Part shown: positions 12,808 to 25,400 of the stretch, piece after piece
Layout of the letters: each line of letters opens with the position of its first letter
How positions within the stretch are numbered: the first letter of the stretch is position 1
Origin: Rhyacichthys aspro
Lineage: Eukaryota; Chordata; Actinopteri; Gobiiformes; Rhyacichthyidae
Direction: 5' to 3'
Length of the DNA: 64,000 bases
Assembly (NCBI GenBank): GCA_036850595.1
Contig: CM072163.1
Location: 20,623,550 to 20,687,549, forward strand
Translations under genes and position numbers: made by a program
The notes under the pieces: model-generated
What the model was told of the DNA's origin: nothing
Databases searched by the model: none
What the model saw: only the letters and a program-made list of their open reading frames with translations

Positions 12808-13497
12808 TGTAGAGGTGGCAAAAGTATTCACATTCTAAACAACCCTGGTGAAAGTAGAAGTACTCATTTACTTTTTTACTCAAGTAAAAGTAAAAACATT
12901 CTCTGAAATGTACTTAAGTAATAAAGTTAAAATGTATTTTGCTGTCTATGGTACACAATATATTTGTGATAACTCTGCAATTACTCTTTCATTAACAATC
13001 TACAAGTTGGTGTAATAATAATCAAGACTGAACCAGTATTGCAATTCTGATTTGTTATGCAATTATTTTCATTCTGCATCATTCACCACACAATCACCAA
13101 ACAATAACAGAAGTTGTATGGGTTTATATAAATAACATATTTTGCAGGTTGGCTTTTCACTATGATCTGTGTGATACTTTTTGCTGCTATTGCTGTACTT
13201 CTGCTGTTGCAAAATACAATTTCCCCATTGTGGGACTAAAAAAGTTTTTCTTAGTCTTATTCTCTTCTAACATGCAACAATGGTCTTCTCTTAATTTGCC
13301 GCTTGACTTTCCCTGTCCTGTTAGTTACGTCTTTTACATTGTGTCGTCATACGCGGAGGCTGTGAAAGTATCAAGGCTGTTTTGACAATGTGAGGAGTAT
13401 ACAGAATAGATATTTGTGTTCAAAAGTAGGGAGTAAAAGTAAAAGCTTGCCAGATAAATAAATACTCAAGTAAAGTACAGATACCTAAAAAATCTAC
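12808..13497. mobile_element. AAGTA-type non-autonomous DNA transposon relic (hAT-like)
   Basis: The left end (AGAGGTGGCAAAAGTATTC) and the reverse complement of the right end (tacttgagtatttat and neighbours) both lead into ACTCAAGTAAAAGTA-type sequence pointing inwards, so the element is an inverted-repeat structure of about 690 bases. The CAGAGGTGG start and AAGTA-rich ends are typical of abundant fish hAT-like MITEs, from memory of the family. The interior has no transposase-like frame. The right boundary is blurred where it meets a LINE-like fragment. Confidence 0.6.
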
Positions 13498-13588
13498 TTG
13501 TCCAGAGTGTACCCTGAGCTGCTGGGATTGTCTGCAGCCACCCGTGTCCCCTAATGGAATAAGCGGTAGAAGATGAATGAATACATTT
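13498..13588 (-). repeat. Teleost interspersed repeat end (LINE/L2-like tail)
   Basis: Read on the minus strand this gives CATCTTCTACCGCTTATTCC, then GGGGACACGGGTGGCTG, then a GGTACACTCTGGACAAG-like motif. That is the familiar order of a widespread fish interspersed repeat (ATGAATG tail, TACCGCTTATTCC, GGTGGCTGGAGCCTATCCC, GGGTACACCCTGGACAG). The same repeat occurs in the opposite orientation at 60,314-60,420. Family name not assigned. Confidence 0.65.
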
Positions 13589-13589
13589 G

Positions 13590-16500
13590 ATCAAAATCCG
13601 AAATAGTATTAAATATACATGGCAGTGGAAGGGTGTTCTACTTAATTACTACATTGAAGTTTTACTACCTAACATTTCTGGTTTTGTGACAGTGATTCCC
13701 AAGCACTTTAGGGGATGCATATCTCATTTCCCTGGTCTGTTTTAATATCCTTTTTGTATATGGGTGGTCTTTTTAACATTTTTATTTTGTTTTATAGCCC
13801 TGCTTTTGAGGGCTATTCAGTTTTCTTGTTCTTCTTGTTTAATCTAATGGAATCATCAGAATGACTCTGACTCATAATTAACATGAGGTATTTTCTGGTT
13901 AGAAGTTACAGAGTGTTACTTTAACAATATGTTGACCATAACACTAATGTTTGTAAGCATGCATTAATGCCAATGGACATGTCACATACAATATGCTTCT
14001 GATTAATAAGTATGGTACTAGAATTAAAACTATAACTGCTAATATATCAGATTTGAGTATAGTCAAAATTAAATTCTCCAAACTCTGTGTTTTTTAGTGT
14101 TAAAATATGGCAACTGGTTATAAACTATTAATCATATGTGACATATCATTTCTATTTGTTTTAAGAATATGCATTAAACATGATTGTGTAAATGGGGGTT
14201 ATCTATTTTTTTCTGAAACTTTTCCATTATAGACAATTAGGATGAATCAAAAAAATGCTATTATTTTGTGAGGCCTACTTTTAGTGACACAAATCAATCT
14301 TAAGATAAAATTATGCTTACTGGCAGATAAAGTAGAAAATTTTTCTCTTCAAATTACAAACTTGGGTTAACCCTAATTCTAACCTTTTACCAGTGATAAA
14401 CTTCCATTATTAGACATGAATGGAAAAGTTAAAAAAGCTTAATTTAACCCTAATATACAAGAATAATGGACAGTATTAATAAAAATTGTTAGTATAAATG
14501 AAATTTAAAGGTCCACCTGAATCAACTCTTAGACCAATCAATCCACCTGTTACTGTTATTGTAAAAAGATAGATATAAAATGAATATTTCTAGTTACTAT
14601 AAATTATATTCCATATTGGTACTATATAGTGCATATATAGGTATTCTTTTAAGGAATAACTAAGTATTAACTATTGGTATTTTGTCTGTATTTCCAATCT
14701 TGTCATTTTTACTATTTGTCCACATAATGTGTTTTAAAAAAGTGGGAATATGAAATGCGATGCTGAAACATGCAATACAAATAAAGTAATAAAACACTAT
14801 TAGGCTATACTATTAAAACTAATGCAACATGACTTAAATTACAAAAACTACACAGTAGATGAAAATGTGAAGTCTGTACATAGTGCAGATGTAATGCAGA
14901 AAAATAGAAATAGATTATAGATTACTTCATTATCAGTTGGTGTCGAGTACAGAGCAGATTCCCCCACACATTCCCTCTCACTGAGGCCTGCAGCAGTGTT
15001 AGAAGCATGTGTGGGCACAGGCTAGTGGCGGCTAACGTGCTAATGTCCTTCATTAGTAAAGCAAACAGAGCAGAGAGAGACTCACCTGAGCTGGGTCAGA
15101 TCTGCCTCTGGGTCTGAGCCTGGGACCTGAGCAGGACTGAGGACAAGAGTCTGTCTGGGACACACAGCGCCGTCTGTTAAAGCCATTCAGTCCGACATGA
15201 ATTCATTTCCTCTGCAGCCCACGGCATGTGGCAGGGAGCGCACCGATAATTCATCTGCACACACTAAACTTAAAGGGAAGACACAAAAGGAATCAGCAGT
15301 TCATTACTTAGTATGAACAAACAATGGATATGAAGCAACAGACTGAGAATGTACATCTAAAAATAAAATCCAGCTTTAAGTGACGTATTCATAGTTCATC
15401 ATGTTACGAAGACTCTTGAGAGGCAGAATTTTTTTAAAAAAGGAAATCTTTAGACATTTCTTTGTGACTGTTTATTTCTGAAAATATGTTGTATAATCAC
15501 ACATTGCATTTTAAAAGTCTATTGTTAATTAGGCCTTGAAAACCATGGTTGTCAGGTATTATTGTAGGGCCATAGTCAGGGTTTAGTAATTAGTCATGAA
15601 TATTCACTCATCAGGTATCATAACATTTATTGTATTCATAAATTCTTGATCACTTTTGGGTCCCGTCCCAGAATTTGGAAACCACTATTCCAGAGCAAGC
15701 CAATCTATGCCCAAATAAAAGCCAAAATACAACATAAAAAGAGTAAAATTTATTTCCTGTGCCTTTTATTGCTCCTGTTCTATCTAAAATTCTATAATGC
15801 ATTAACAAACAATTATCAGTGCCTAGCTACAATAAGCTGGGAATCGCTAATTTAATTGGAACCAAATGCCTATAGAGGTCATTGAATGGTTGGCGTGTTT
15901 TAGGCACTACCATCTCACCATTAATACTACTTAAAAGGTATGCAATATGAAATATATAATATGTGCATCACCAATTAAACTTACTTTTGTTAGCTCCAGC
16001 CATGTTTTTTTGTTTTGTTTTTGAACGTCAGGAAAGCATTTTTCTATTAACATCTATTGTTAAAACAGGATTACTAGAAAATTATATATTATCCTGTGCT
16101 TTGGTTTAAACTCCACTCCACAAACTACAGCATCCTCAGAGGGTCAGAACTCAAACTTTTATTCCCACTTGGTTTAAGATACTGCACTGTTTATCGGCAG
16201 CACGTCAAGTATAAAACAAAATGGCCACCGTGATTTTCATTCAGGTCTTGGACTTTTCTCTAAATTTCCAGTTTCCCAGAAGGTGTGGTAACCCTACACT
16301 TCACCTGCCCACACAGCTCATCTCTGCTGTATTAAACTCTGCTGCCTGTTTCAAATCATCACCTCCTCAGGACTGAAAGCCTCTTGTCCCCGTTGACCAA
16401 GACATGAATTCCTCACACAACACAACACTAAACTCTTAAGGCCAATTCATATGAAAAAGCAAAACATGTACAAACAATAGAAATGAGAATGTGTTTGTTA

Positions 16501-18240
16501 ATCACCTGACAACATGAGAGAATACTGCATTATATTAGCTATGGGGCTGTGTGTGATAGAGTGGACCCATTGTATTAACAACAGACAGAGTTTTTCACTT
16601 CATTTCCCTGATGGACTGTGGAAATGGAGTTAAGCTGCTGCTGTGGACTGCTTTGTGTTTGCTGGTGTGGCTCATGCTTCACTCCTGAGTGTTTAGATGT
16701 GACTATGGTTCAAAGCAGAGAATGGGCCCTTATTTACAGCAGAAACAAGAAACAAGTTGTGTATTCAGGTGAAAAAGATCAGCAAGTGACGCTGGATCAA
16801 GCATCAACGTACTTATTTTATGGCATAAATTGGCCTTTACTGTATTGTAACTGCTGTATGTCCCCTGTCTGTTTCTAATCAGTCTGATTTTTGCACTGAA
16901 TAATGTATCAGAGTACTTTACTCTTGGCAGTGTGAGTTTCTGTTAGCGTTTTCGCCTTACAGCACTGTTTGGTAATATTGTAGAATAATTATAGACAATG
17001 TTACTGAAAATCTTGCTCTGCTAAAGTGTCAAGAAGTGTCACTGGCGTCAACATGAAAAATCAACATGGCTCTGAAATGTGAATCATTCAAGCACTCCTA
17101 ATGGCAAGTACTCCAATTTTCAATACTCGTTCTGGGGAAAAAAATATGAAAAACTTTTTAATTCTGTATTTATTTGAACTGTATTTTCTTTCTTTTTTTT
17201 TTTTTTTTTGATTGATGTGGTGAGCATTAAACACTATATATTATTAGTATTGTATCAAGCTCATACCGTGTTCAAATGAAAACGATGTGAGTTATTTAAA
17301 TAAACGCTGTAAGTTCAGCTTCCTGAACTTTGGAGAATTCTGCCCATGTTTCTTTTGTGGCTTGATGATGTGTTTCATTTCAAATTGACTTAAAAGTGGC
17401 TCGACGTGATCCAAGCCTTAGTTCTAATGCTTTTCATTACACGGACACTGCTGCAGCTACTTTTTCTGCCGCTCATTATCTCTGACAACATTAGGCTCTT
17501 ACTCATATTATGTCATGCACACTGCTTGTTGTTCTATGTTTTGGCATGAATGTTTAGCTCAGTCTTTTGCACTGTAATGCTGATAATAAAACATGTTTTG
17601 TTCATGTTTTCCTTTAGAGACTAATGACTAGGACCTCACCTGGATTTACATACCACAGTTGCAAAGCTACCCAGGTTCAAATCTGGCCTAGGTCTATTTG
17701 CCTGCTTCCTGTCTATACTGTAGACAGAACCTCATATGAAATGTAAAAATTCAAAGTTAGAACGTACTTGGTACACTGTTGTCAATGGGTTTCCATAGAA
17801 ATACTAATACTTGATGTCTATATATTTTCATGCTCTTGTTTCCCTTTTCTTCACCCCTTTTCCCTTAAACTGAACTGGTCTGCTTTGAGAACACTTCTGA
17901 ATTCCTCCTATCCCATCCTCTCTAACTTCCCGACTGTTATTTAAAGGGGTCAAAGGCACAAAGTCTCTATGACACTGTGATTTAACCCCTGACACCTCAC
18001 CCTCCTGTGTTTTTACCCCTGAGCCCCCTCTCTGAGCAGCCCCATCAGAGCTGCGCTGTTCCTAAATGAAACAACACGTCCACAGAAGGTCAGATCTGAG
18101 TCCAAACTGAACTGGGCCTCTTCCTGAGACTCTTTTAACGGTGCAGATTTATTGTGCTGTGCTTGTTGGAGGCTGATCGTATGTATGTGGTCAGTAGCGC
18201 TCAGGCAGTCTGAGAGCCGGCCCCCCTCTCCTGTTACACC
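13590..18240. other. Upstream region of meox2, no gene recognised
   Basis: AT-rich sequence with GC-richer patches at about 14,940-15,260, 16,110-16,420 and 17,930-18,240. There is a T17 run at 17,193-17,209. A frame open at 16,618-16,878 is cysteine-rich but shows no domain. The patch just upstream of the promoter (17,940-18,240) would be the natural place for proximal meox2 regulation. No transposon boundary was recognised in this stretch. Confidence 0.5.
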
Positions 18241-18241
18241 C

Positions 18242-18251
18242 TATTTATAAC
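18242..18251 (+). promoter_or_regulatory. meox2: TATA-like / MEF2-consensus element of the meox2 promoter
   Basis: TATTTATAA within CTATTTATAA matches both a TATA box and the MEF2 consensus YTAWWWWTAR. It sits in a GC-rich block (18,205-18,330) about 665 bases upstream of the meox2 start codon, so a transcription start near 18,275-18,280 is plausible. There is no transcript evidence, and an alternative downstream start is possible. Confidence 0.45.
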
Positions 18252-18275
18252 CTCCCCGCGCCGGGCTGCTCCTAG

Positions 18276-18914
18276 GAACCCTCCTTGTGCTTGCTCCGAG
18301 TGTGCTGACAGCTCCACGGGGCTCGCGCTTCAGTTCCGTGAAGCCTGGATGCTAACCATAACTCTTCAATTCTAAAAAGATTCTGAAAGAAGACCTGTTG
18401 ATCTGGCTATTTTAGAAAGGTTGAGATGATGGTGCAGTCTGGACTCTAACCATATCAGTCATATGTGAGGATTCTGCAGGATTTGCACAGGACACCATTT
18501 AAGAACTACTTTCTGTGACTATTTGAAGCAATCTTTCGGAATAGAGGAGGCTGCAAGGTGGATCTAAATCTTTTAACATTCTGGGTTTAAGTATTCAAGT
18601 GTAACCCAGTCCCGTCGGGAGGCTGCACAAGTTTGGAGTGACTGTACTCACATCCAAAGATTTGCCAATTTGCTAGAATTGTGCACATCACCCAGTGGGG
18701 ATCCAGAGGGTCTTTGGTTTGGTCACCTGGTGCAGCCAAACCCCTGTCACATCTACTGGGTCTCCAGGTGTTGTGCGATCCAGTACTTTTTGTTCCATCT
18801 TAAAGGTTTGTCATTTTGGTTTGGTGTAACTCTGGTCCCGTGTGGAAGGTCTCTCAGTGGTGGGATTCTCTAACGACAGCCCTCGCCCGGTGCGGAGGGC
18901 CGTGTGAGTGCGGG
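18276..18914 (+). other. meox2: Presumed meox2 5' leader with three short uORFs
   Basis: If transcription starts after the TATA-like element and the leader is unspliced, it is about 640 bases long. It contains three upstream ATG sites: a uORF of 8 codons plus stop at 18,349-18,375, one of 7 codons plus stop at 18,426-18,449 beginning with a double ATG, and a minimal ATG-TGA at 18,463-18,468. The next 446 bases have no ATG before the meox2 start. Short uORFs of this kind usually lower translation of the main frame. A 5' intron that would remove them cannot be excluded. Confidence 0.4.
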
Positions 18915-19449
18915 ATGGACCACACTCTGTTCGGCTGCCTGAGGAGCCCCCATGCCCCTGGTCAGGCTTTGCACCCGGCCTTCAGCGCGTCACCCTTAGC
19001 CCTTCACGGCCGCTCGGACCACGTGTCCTACCCCGACCTTGCATCGTCCTCTTCGTCTTCTTCCACCCCGTCCCCTTCTCCTTGCGTCATCTCGAGCTAC
19101 CACCCTGATGAAGGTCTGTACCATCCACACCACCACCCGCACCGCGCCCACCTGCCCCCGCAGCACCACGCAGCCCCCCAGCATCACCCGACCCCACCGT
19201 GGCACATCTCGCACCTGCCCAGTAACAGCGCTGCCCGTCACAGTATGCACCCACCCCATCACCAGGACAGCGGGCTGTCGCCTCCGGAACTGAGCCACAG
19301 CGGTGTGCCTGCCATGTGCGCCAGTCCCTCGAACCTGGGCAGCAGCACGCCCGGCCTGGGCAGTGGGACCCCGACAGGAGCTGATTTTAGGCACGGTCTG
19401 ACCCCCGCTGAGGCAGACAAAAGGAGCAAGAGGAAGAGTGACAGCTCAG
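18915..19449 (+). CDS. meox2: meox2 exon 1 (coding part): N-terminal and His/Pro/Ser-rich region
   Basis: First coding exon of mesenchyme homeobox 2 (MEOX2/GAX), a nuclear antennapedia-class homeodomain transcription factor of somitic mesoderm, limb muscle and vascular cells. The start is the ATG at 18,915, where the protein opens MDHTLFGCLRSPHA, very close to the known MEOX2 N-terminus; G at -3 and +4 favour it. There is no upstream in-frame ATG. Residues 1-40 hold the conserved LALHGRSDH block, 44-50 are seven serines, and about 63-116 are His/Pro-rich, a broken version of the long poly-His tract in mammals. The segment near 166-178 (LTPAEADKR, KRKSDSS) is conserved. The exon gives 178 codons plus one base and ends at donor G|GTAAG. 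Exons 1-3 together make 308 residues; the human protein is 304. Confidence 0.95.
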
Positions 19450-22400
19450 GTAAGATGTCCACCAAACCACAAGATTCTGACCTAAGCACATAAAATTAAA
19501 AATTTGTTTTAATTTTTTATTATAACTGACCTAAGCATAATTTGTCCCAGCAGTAGCAAATAAATAAAGGCCAGACATTGAGCCAGTTTTTGCTGAATAA
19601 TTTCATTTAGGCCGACCACTACATTAGATTTTACATTTTGGAGCCATAAAAGATTATCCAAGATTATGTCATATTCTAAAGCATTTACTGAAGCAAAATT
19701 AACTTTTTATCTACACAGTGACACAATTAAAATGTAATGCCTATGCCAATTTAAAATTGGAGTAGGTAATTTTAGAAGTTTAAATACACAATTGGAGTTT
19801 AAATTTGCCATAATCCTCGTTCAGAAAATAGAACAGAATGTCAAATTTATCCATAATTTGTAACTTAATTGCTGTCAAGTCAAGAGTCTCAAATTTTGTG
19901 AGTTGAAAAGTAGGCTCCTAACTGTAAAAGCACAATTTGTTCAGACGAATCAGAGTTTATATTAAACCAAGCTATTTTATATTTTAATTTTGTTGACACT
20001 TCAAGGTACATTTACCTCGGCCACTTAGATATTTTTTAACTACAGGCTCTGATTTAGTTATAAAGTATCATCAGGGCGGTATTATATGCACACATCTGAC
20101 CAACTCTGTGTTGGGTGTAAAACCACATCTGGTTTGTTGTGACACATTTTCTGAGGCAGAAAATGAGGCACACAATAAATAATACACATTGTGGGAAAAG
20201 TAAAGTCTGCAAGTGCATGTCTGGCTTCACTAAGCACAAACACTTATAGGGTTTAACAGACGGTACAGTTGTCTTTTGAGTCCTAATTACAGTGGGTGTA
20301 TGTTATAGTGTCTTATTTGTCATATAGTTATTTTAGCATGAACAGATTAAGAATAAAAAATAGTTGTGCTTTCTAACTGTGGTCTCCTTGGTGACCTGCA
20401 GAACATTTCCAACCTGCAGTCACCACAATAATCAATCACAGTATGACAAACTGCCAGGGTCGGGTCACAGGCGTTCCTGTGAGCAACGTGATCTCGGTAA
20501 GGTTTCTGGGGAAAGCGTGCTGTCCATTTGTGGACGGGGGTGCAGCTGGGGCACCTAAAGGGCTCTGCACCGGGTCGGGTGCCTCTACTTGGACCGATCC
20601 TCATGATTCACTCCGGACCACCTAGCAGAGAGCGTTTCTTCTGACAAGCAAGACCGGACTTGTGCAAGGACGACAGGATCATATTTGACTAACTGTAACT
20701 AATAGATAATGTAGGTTCACATGTGTTGGGGCTTATAGAGGGTGAAACTCCAAATCCCAAACCCATACAGCCTCCACAGCAGCGGAGTCGTGTCCGTTTA
20801 AAATGCGCTTGGGTAAATCTAGAAAAAAGTCTTTACGTTAGGTGTCATCTCAGTTTATATTATTAAGAAAATAATACTGATTTAATATTGTATAAGGTAT
20901 TTAGGACAGTTTTTATCCTCTACCTATACCTCAATCAAAACTAAAATGTGCATTTGACAAAACAGTTACAGTTACATTGGTGCTGAAAAAGGTGTACATT
21001 TTGGATGCTTTTTTTTTTTTTTTCAGTTTTCAAAAATTGGTGTAAAATTTGTCATTCGTTTGTTGCTGAAAAGTCAAAAATGTATTTTGATATCAAAATA
21101 TTACGGGTAGAAAATATTTTTATAGACAAAATTACAACAACAAATAAGTGTGTTCTAAAATATTGTAATGTATGCTTAACAGGAACTTATATATATTTTA
21201 ACTCTAATATCTCAGCTTCAGACTGTGTCTCAACAGTTTTAAGATAGAGACAGGCCTATACATGAACAATACACATTACAGCTAAACTTAAAGATATGTC
21301 ATCACATTAAATGGTGACTAGTAACAATATATATGTTACGGTAGGTTGGAATTTTCTCTACACAATACAAATACAAAACAGATAGCCAGAAATCAACCCA
21401 AAAAAAAAACGCCAGGCAAACCACTGGCTTCACAGACCACCACACATTACCACATAAGCAATAATGTTAGAATCTATAGCCTAAGGTTAAGGTGCCACAA
21501 AAACAGTGTACACAAGTATCATACGAGACGTCATAGTTTTCCACTGCACCAACTGACAGTACCTGAAATATACAGAAATTACATAACATATCCAAAAGCT
21601 TTTGTTCTTATCCTGCTCATTCCAGACGGAACCTTGTATTTCCTTTCCCTCTTTGTCAAATGCATTGGAAACTTAACCTGAGCTTCCAAACCCCACTTCC
21701 CCTTTAACAATGGTTGTCAGCGCTACATGTGCCGTGCATTTTCTAACCTCTCACACCAATCAACCTGATTATCCAGGCTAACTCTACTGCTCGCCCAATC
21801 AGCTGTCTAAATATCACACTGCAGCCCCGAGATACAGGGCTGGTCGTGTTTCACCATCTGGATGCCTGAAAGCTGAATGTAGATACAGAAATAATAACAA
21901 AACTTGAGAGGTCCTTTCCATGCTCAAGTAGCTCAACTTTCTCTGTGGGAAACGGCTTGCTCCAGCTCTAGGTCGAAATGTTTCAGAACTAGATCTCATA
22001 TATCACATGTATGAAAATTTTAATAAAATCTAAACATTTGTGGCCATGTAAGTTTATATTATTATTAAGTTTTTCTGCATGAACATAATTTTAGCAGCTT
22101 TAGAGCAGAGAGTCAGTTTCTACCGCTACAGTCACGCATAACTTTGCATTATCGAGTGTATCAAGTGTAATTTTGTTTTTTTAAGTGAATGATTAATTTA
22201 CATCTGAATGCTTTTGAAAACCAAAAGAATGTTAAAAGTTGGATGCTAAAAAACAATACAAGAATCAACTTGAAATGTTAAAATGTGGGATTGCTGAAAT
22301 TCTGGAATTTCCAATTCATTTCACTGGGACCAAAAATGATGGAAAAGTTACATAACTTAACATTTTGTCGCCAAAACATAGCTAAAGAATGAAAATAAGA

Positions 22401-25400
22401 AGTGCTAAGAAATAAATGGTTGAAATTGTAAAAGCTCCATTCATTTGGACCCAAACATGCTGAAAAATCCTACATGTCTGAAAATAAATAAATGAAAGCA
22501 GTGCTGTCTGTTTTCATGAATAGTTGGATCCCTTGTTGCTAGACTTTTTTCATTTAGAGAAGTGAATGTGTGTAATTTTTGGAAGAGTGAATTTCCACAT
22601 TACTTTTGACAATACTATAGGCTAGAGGGGGAAAAAAGGAAACCAAAACATCTTGAAAGTTGGATCCATCTAAATGCAAGCATGCAATAGTAACACAGTT
22701 TTAACCCTCCAGTCAGAGGGTTTGTGGGTTATTTGTGTGCAGGGAGTGGCTATTGTTAAAAGTGGGACAGAAGTTTTGTTTGAAACAATTAAAGGAGCTT
22801 GAAGTTTTATTTTGTAGACACTGTTGTAAAAAATGAACCCTGGGCCTCTCCCTGGCACTCACACCGCATTAAAATGCTTTAAATAGACTTGTGTACGTCG
22901 TTATGCATTATTTTCATTCAATTCTACAAAAGTGGAAATTGAATTAATGGGAATTCTATAAAACAGCAAGGACCCAAACAATGTGCTTTACAATAAAAAA
23001 TAAACATTATACACCTTAAGATATACTAAAAGACATGAAAAATACTGAGTGAACTTTGAACTTTGCATGTCTGAGACTTTGAGGACGTAGACTGTAAAAT
23101 GCTGGTCCTATATGGTGAAAGCCTATATTTTGGAACGGCACTGCTGGGCTCTTGAACGATAACTGGTCATTCTGGCAAAAAAAAAAAGAACAAGCAAGCA
23201 AGTAAACATTTTATAGTCAAACAAAATAGCCTTTACTGAGTGAGACTAGATGAGAGTTGAAATACTGATGGCAGACTATGAGGTTTACAGAATTGTCTGA
23301 CACAACATCCATATTCATCCATATTAGCATTTTAAAATTGTGATAACACTTTCAAGTTAAGCTGACCCTGATGTTGCATGTGTAATAATTAATTGGTTGT
23401 CAAAATATTAAATAATTTTTTGCAAAAATAAATAGGTGTTGTACTTTTAGACTACCTCTGCACAAAACTAAAACTGTTCCCCAGCATTTTCAGTGTCTGA
23501 GCATTCCTCAGATGCTGGAATAGTTGAACGTTACATGGAATGTGTATTAAAATCAAAAACGTAGACAGCGTGAGCACTTGGGTGTTGATTCTAGGAGTGA
23601 TTTTAAGAGGGTCTTTTTTGCTCGGAGCTCAAACAATGGGCTGTGCCTGGGTGCGTGCACTTTCCTCGTATTATTCCTTCTTTTTTGTGGAGAGATGAAA
23701 GCTGCAGTGGGACCTAATTGCTGTGGTGCAGTGGCTGTGTCATAAAGCCTGCCGCTCATTTTAACTGTGGCCTGCTGCTCCAGAGCCGCTGCCCGTGTTA
23801 TTCTTTTATTCCTCTTTACACAACCTCTGTGTTTACCAGAGAGCGCACAGCTACGCCTGAGGGCTCACTCTCCTGTATTCTAAAATTACAGGGGAGCCAT
23901 GGCCAGGTCAAGGGGCGAGCATGGCACAGGCTGCGGGTCAACGTAAGAGTTGTGGCACGTAAAACCAGATTACTATATTTTTTATGTTTATTATGTTTGT
24001 CCAGATGCACAATACATTTGTAGGCATGGAATCCCCAAGTTAGTGTCCTGAAAAAACACGCATGAGTCCTGAGGTGGTTAAGTTAAGCTTTTGACCGTAG
24101 GAGGAACTAAAAGTCGGTTCTCCCTGATTGAGTTTTTAGCTACTTAGAGTGCTGTTAACAAGTTGTGAAAAAAATTGTAAGATCAGGTTGTGTTGAAAGT
24201 AACTACGACAGACCATTAAGCCCTCCTACACATTGAATATACTGCACTTGCATATTGATTGAATATAGTGGAATAGTAGTAGTAGAATAGGAATAGACTG
24301 TTTCTGTCCCAGACAATGTTTCTGTTTTTTTCGCTGCATTCTAACAGAAAAAAACAAAACAAAACGAATGAGCTGCACTAGTTTTTAACATTGTAGGGAC
24401 TAGGTTTACTACATCCAACAATTCGGCTTAGGGTTATTGCAGTGTTGATAGGCATTCCCAATGTAGTGAATAATCAAACGCAATAAGTCTCATGTATCAT
24501 GTTTGAAAAATTTTTTAAAAAAATCAGGCGTGGATATTGCCTAACCCTAACATTTCCAAATCTCAATTTTTTTTTAGCTTTTGCTAGCATGTCAATACAT
24601 AGCTGTAATATACACATAATGCCTATTTTTTCTAATGTAACACTAATGCTCTAGTCAACCATATTTATTCTTACAGCTTAAAGACATTCAAATTTGTATT
24701 GTGCATTTTATAAATCTTACGGTATTCCTCTATTTAATACGTGTGTTGTTTGTCCTTAGCTTAAGCTTTCCGTGAGCCCTACAAATATAACTTTTGTAGG
24801 GCAGTTTCACTCACCCCTCATCTTCTCCCAAGCTCCTATAGGGAGTTATTTGGTTTTGTAAAAATACACTCTTAATTAGAAGGGAGATCTTTTCCTGACC
24901 AGAGACCAGGAGACGAGGGTCCCTCCCGGTCCGGAGTAACTCTAGGTCTAGGTGAAGATAGTTGCTTCTGACGTGTCACTCTTTCATGAGTCTGGCCCCA
25001 AGCTGCAGGACTATTTACAGTTTGGCTTGACGCGGGCCGGCTGGATTAACACGCAGCGCACAACAGGACCGCAGAGGAATTAGCATGCAATCACCGCTGC
25101 CTCTGAGTGCAATGTGTAACTGAAGCATGGCCAGCACACAGACCACAGAGGCGGCTCACAATAGGAAAGTCTGAAGGAGCAAATTAGCTAAACATGTTTT
25201 CTTCGGAAAGTTTATGGAAATACCCAAACAAATGGTGTTGCTCTGGGCTGATGGGGTGAAGTGGGGATGACACATTTGGACAGCATTGTAATACAAATCT
25301 CATTCTTTTTCATTTCTTTCACAATTATTTGTTTTATGCCTTTTGCTGTTTTATTTTACTTATGTCATGTCAGTACTTATCAAGTACTTGATCAAATGGA

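Noticed and set aside
16618..16878. Cysteine-rich 86-codon frame upstream of meox2
   Set aside because: The cysteines come from TGT/TGC-rich local sequence; no signal peptide pattern with supported processing, no family spacing, and no promoter or splice context.
18816..18914. In-frame N-terminal extension of MEOX2 by 33 codons
   Set aside because: The extension would start at TTG, not ATG. The residues have no counterpart in known MEOX2, and the ATG at 18,915 gives the conserved N-terminus.
18996..19394. 132-codon minus-strand frame opposite meox2 exon 1
   Set aside because: Arg/Val/Gly-rich shadow of a GC-rich coding exon; no domain.
19450..19493. Read-through of meox2 exon 1 to a stop at 19,491
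   Set aside because: The GTAAG donor at 19,450 and the perfect phase with exon 2 show that this is intron sequence.
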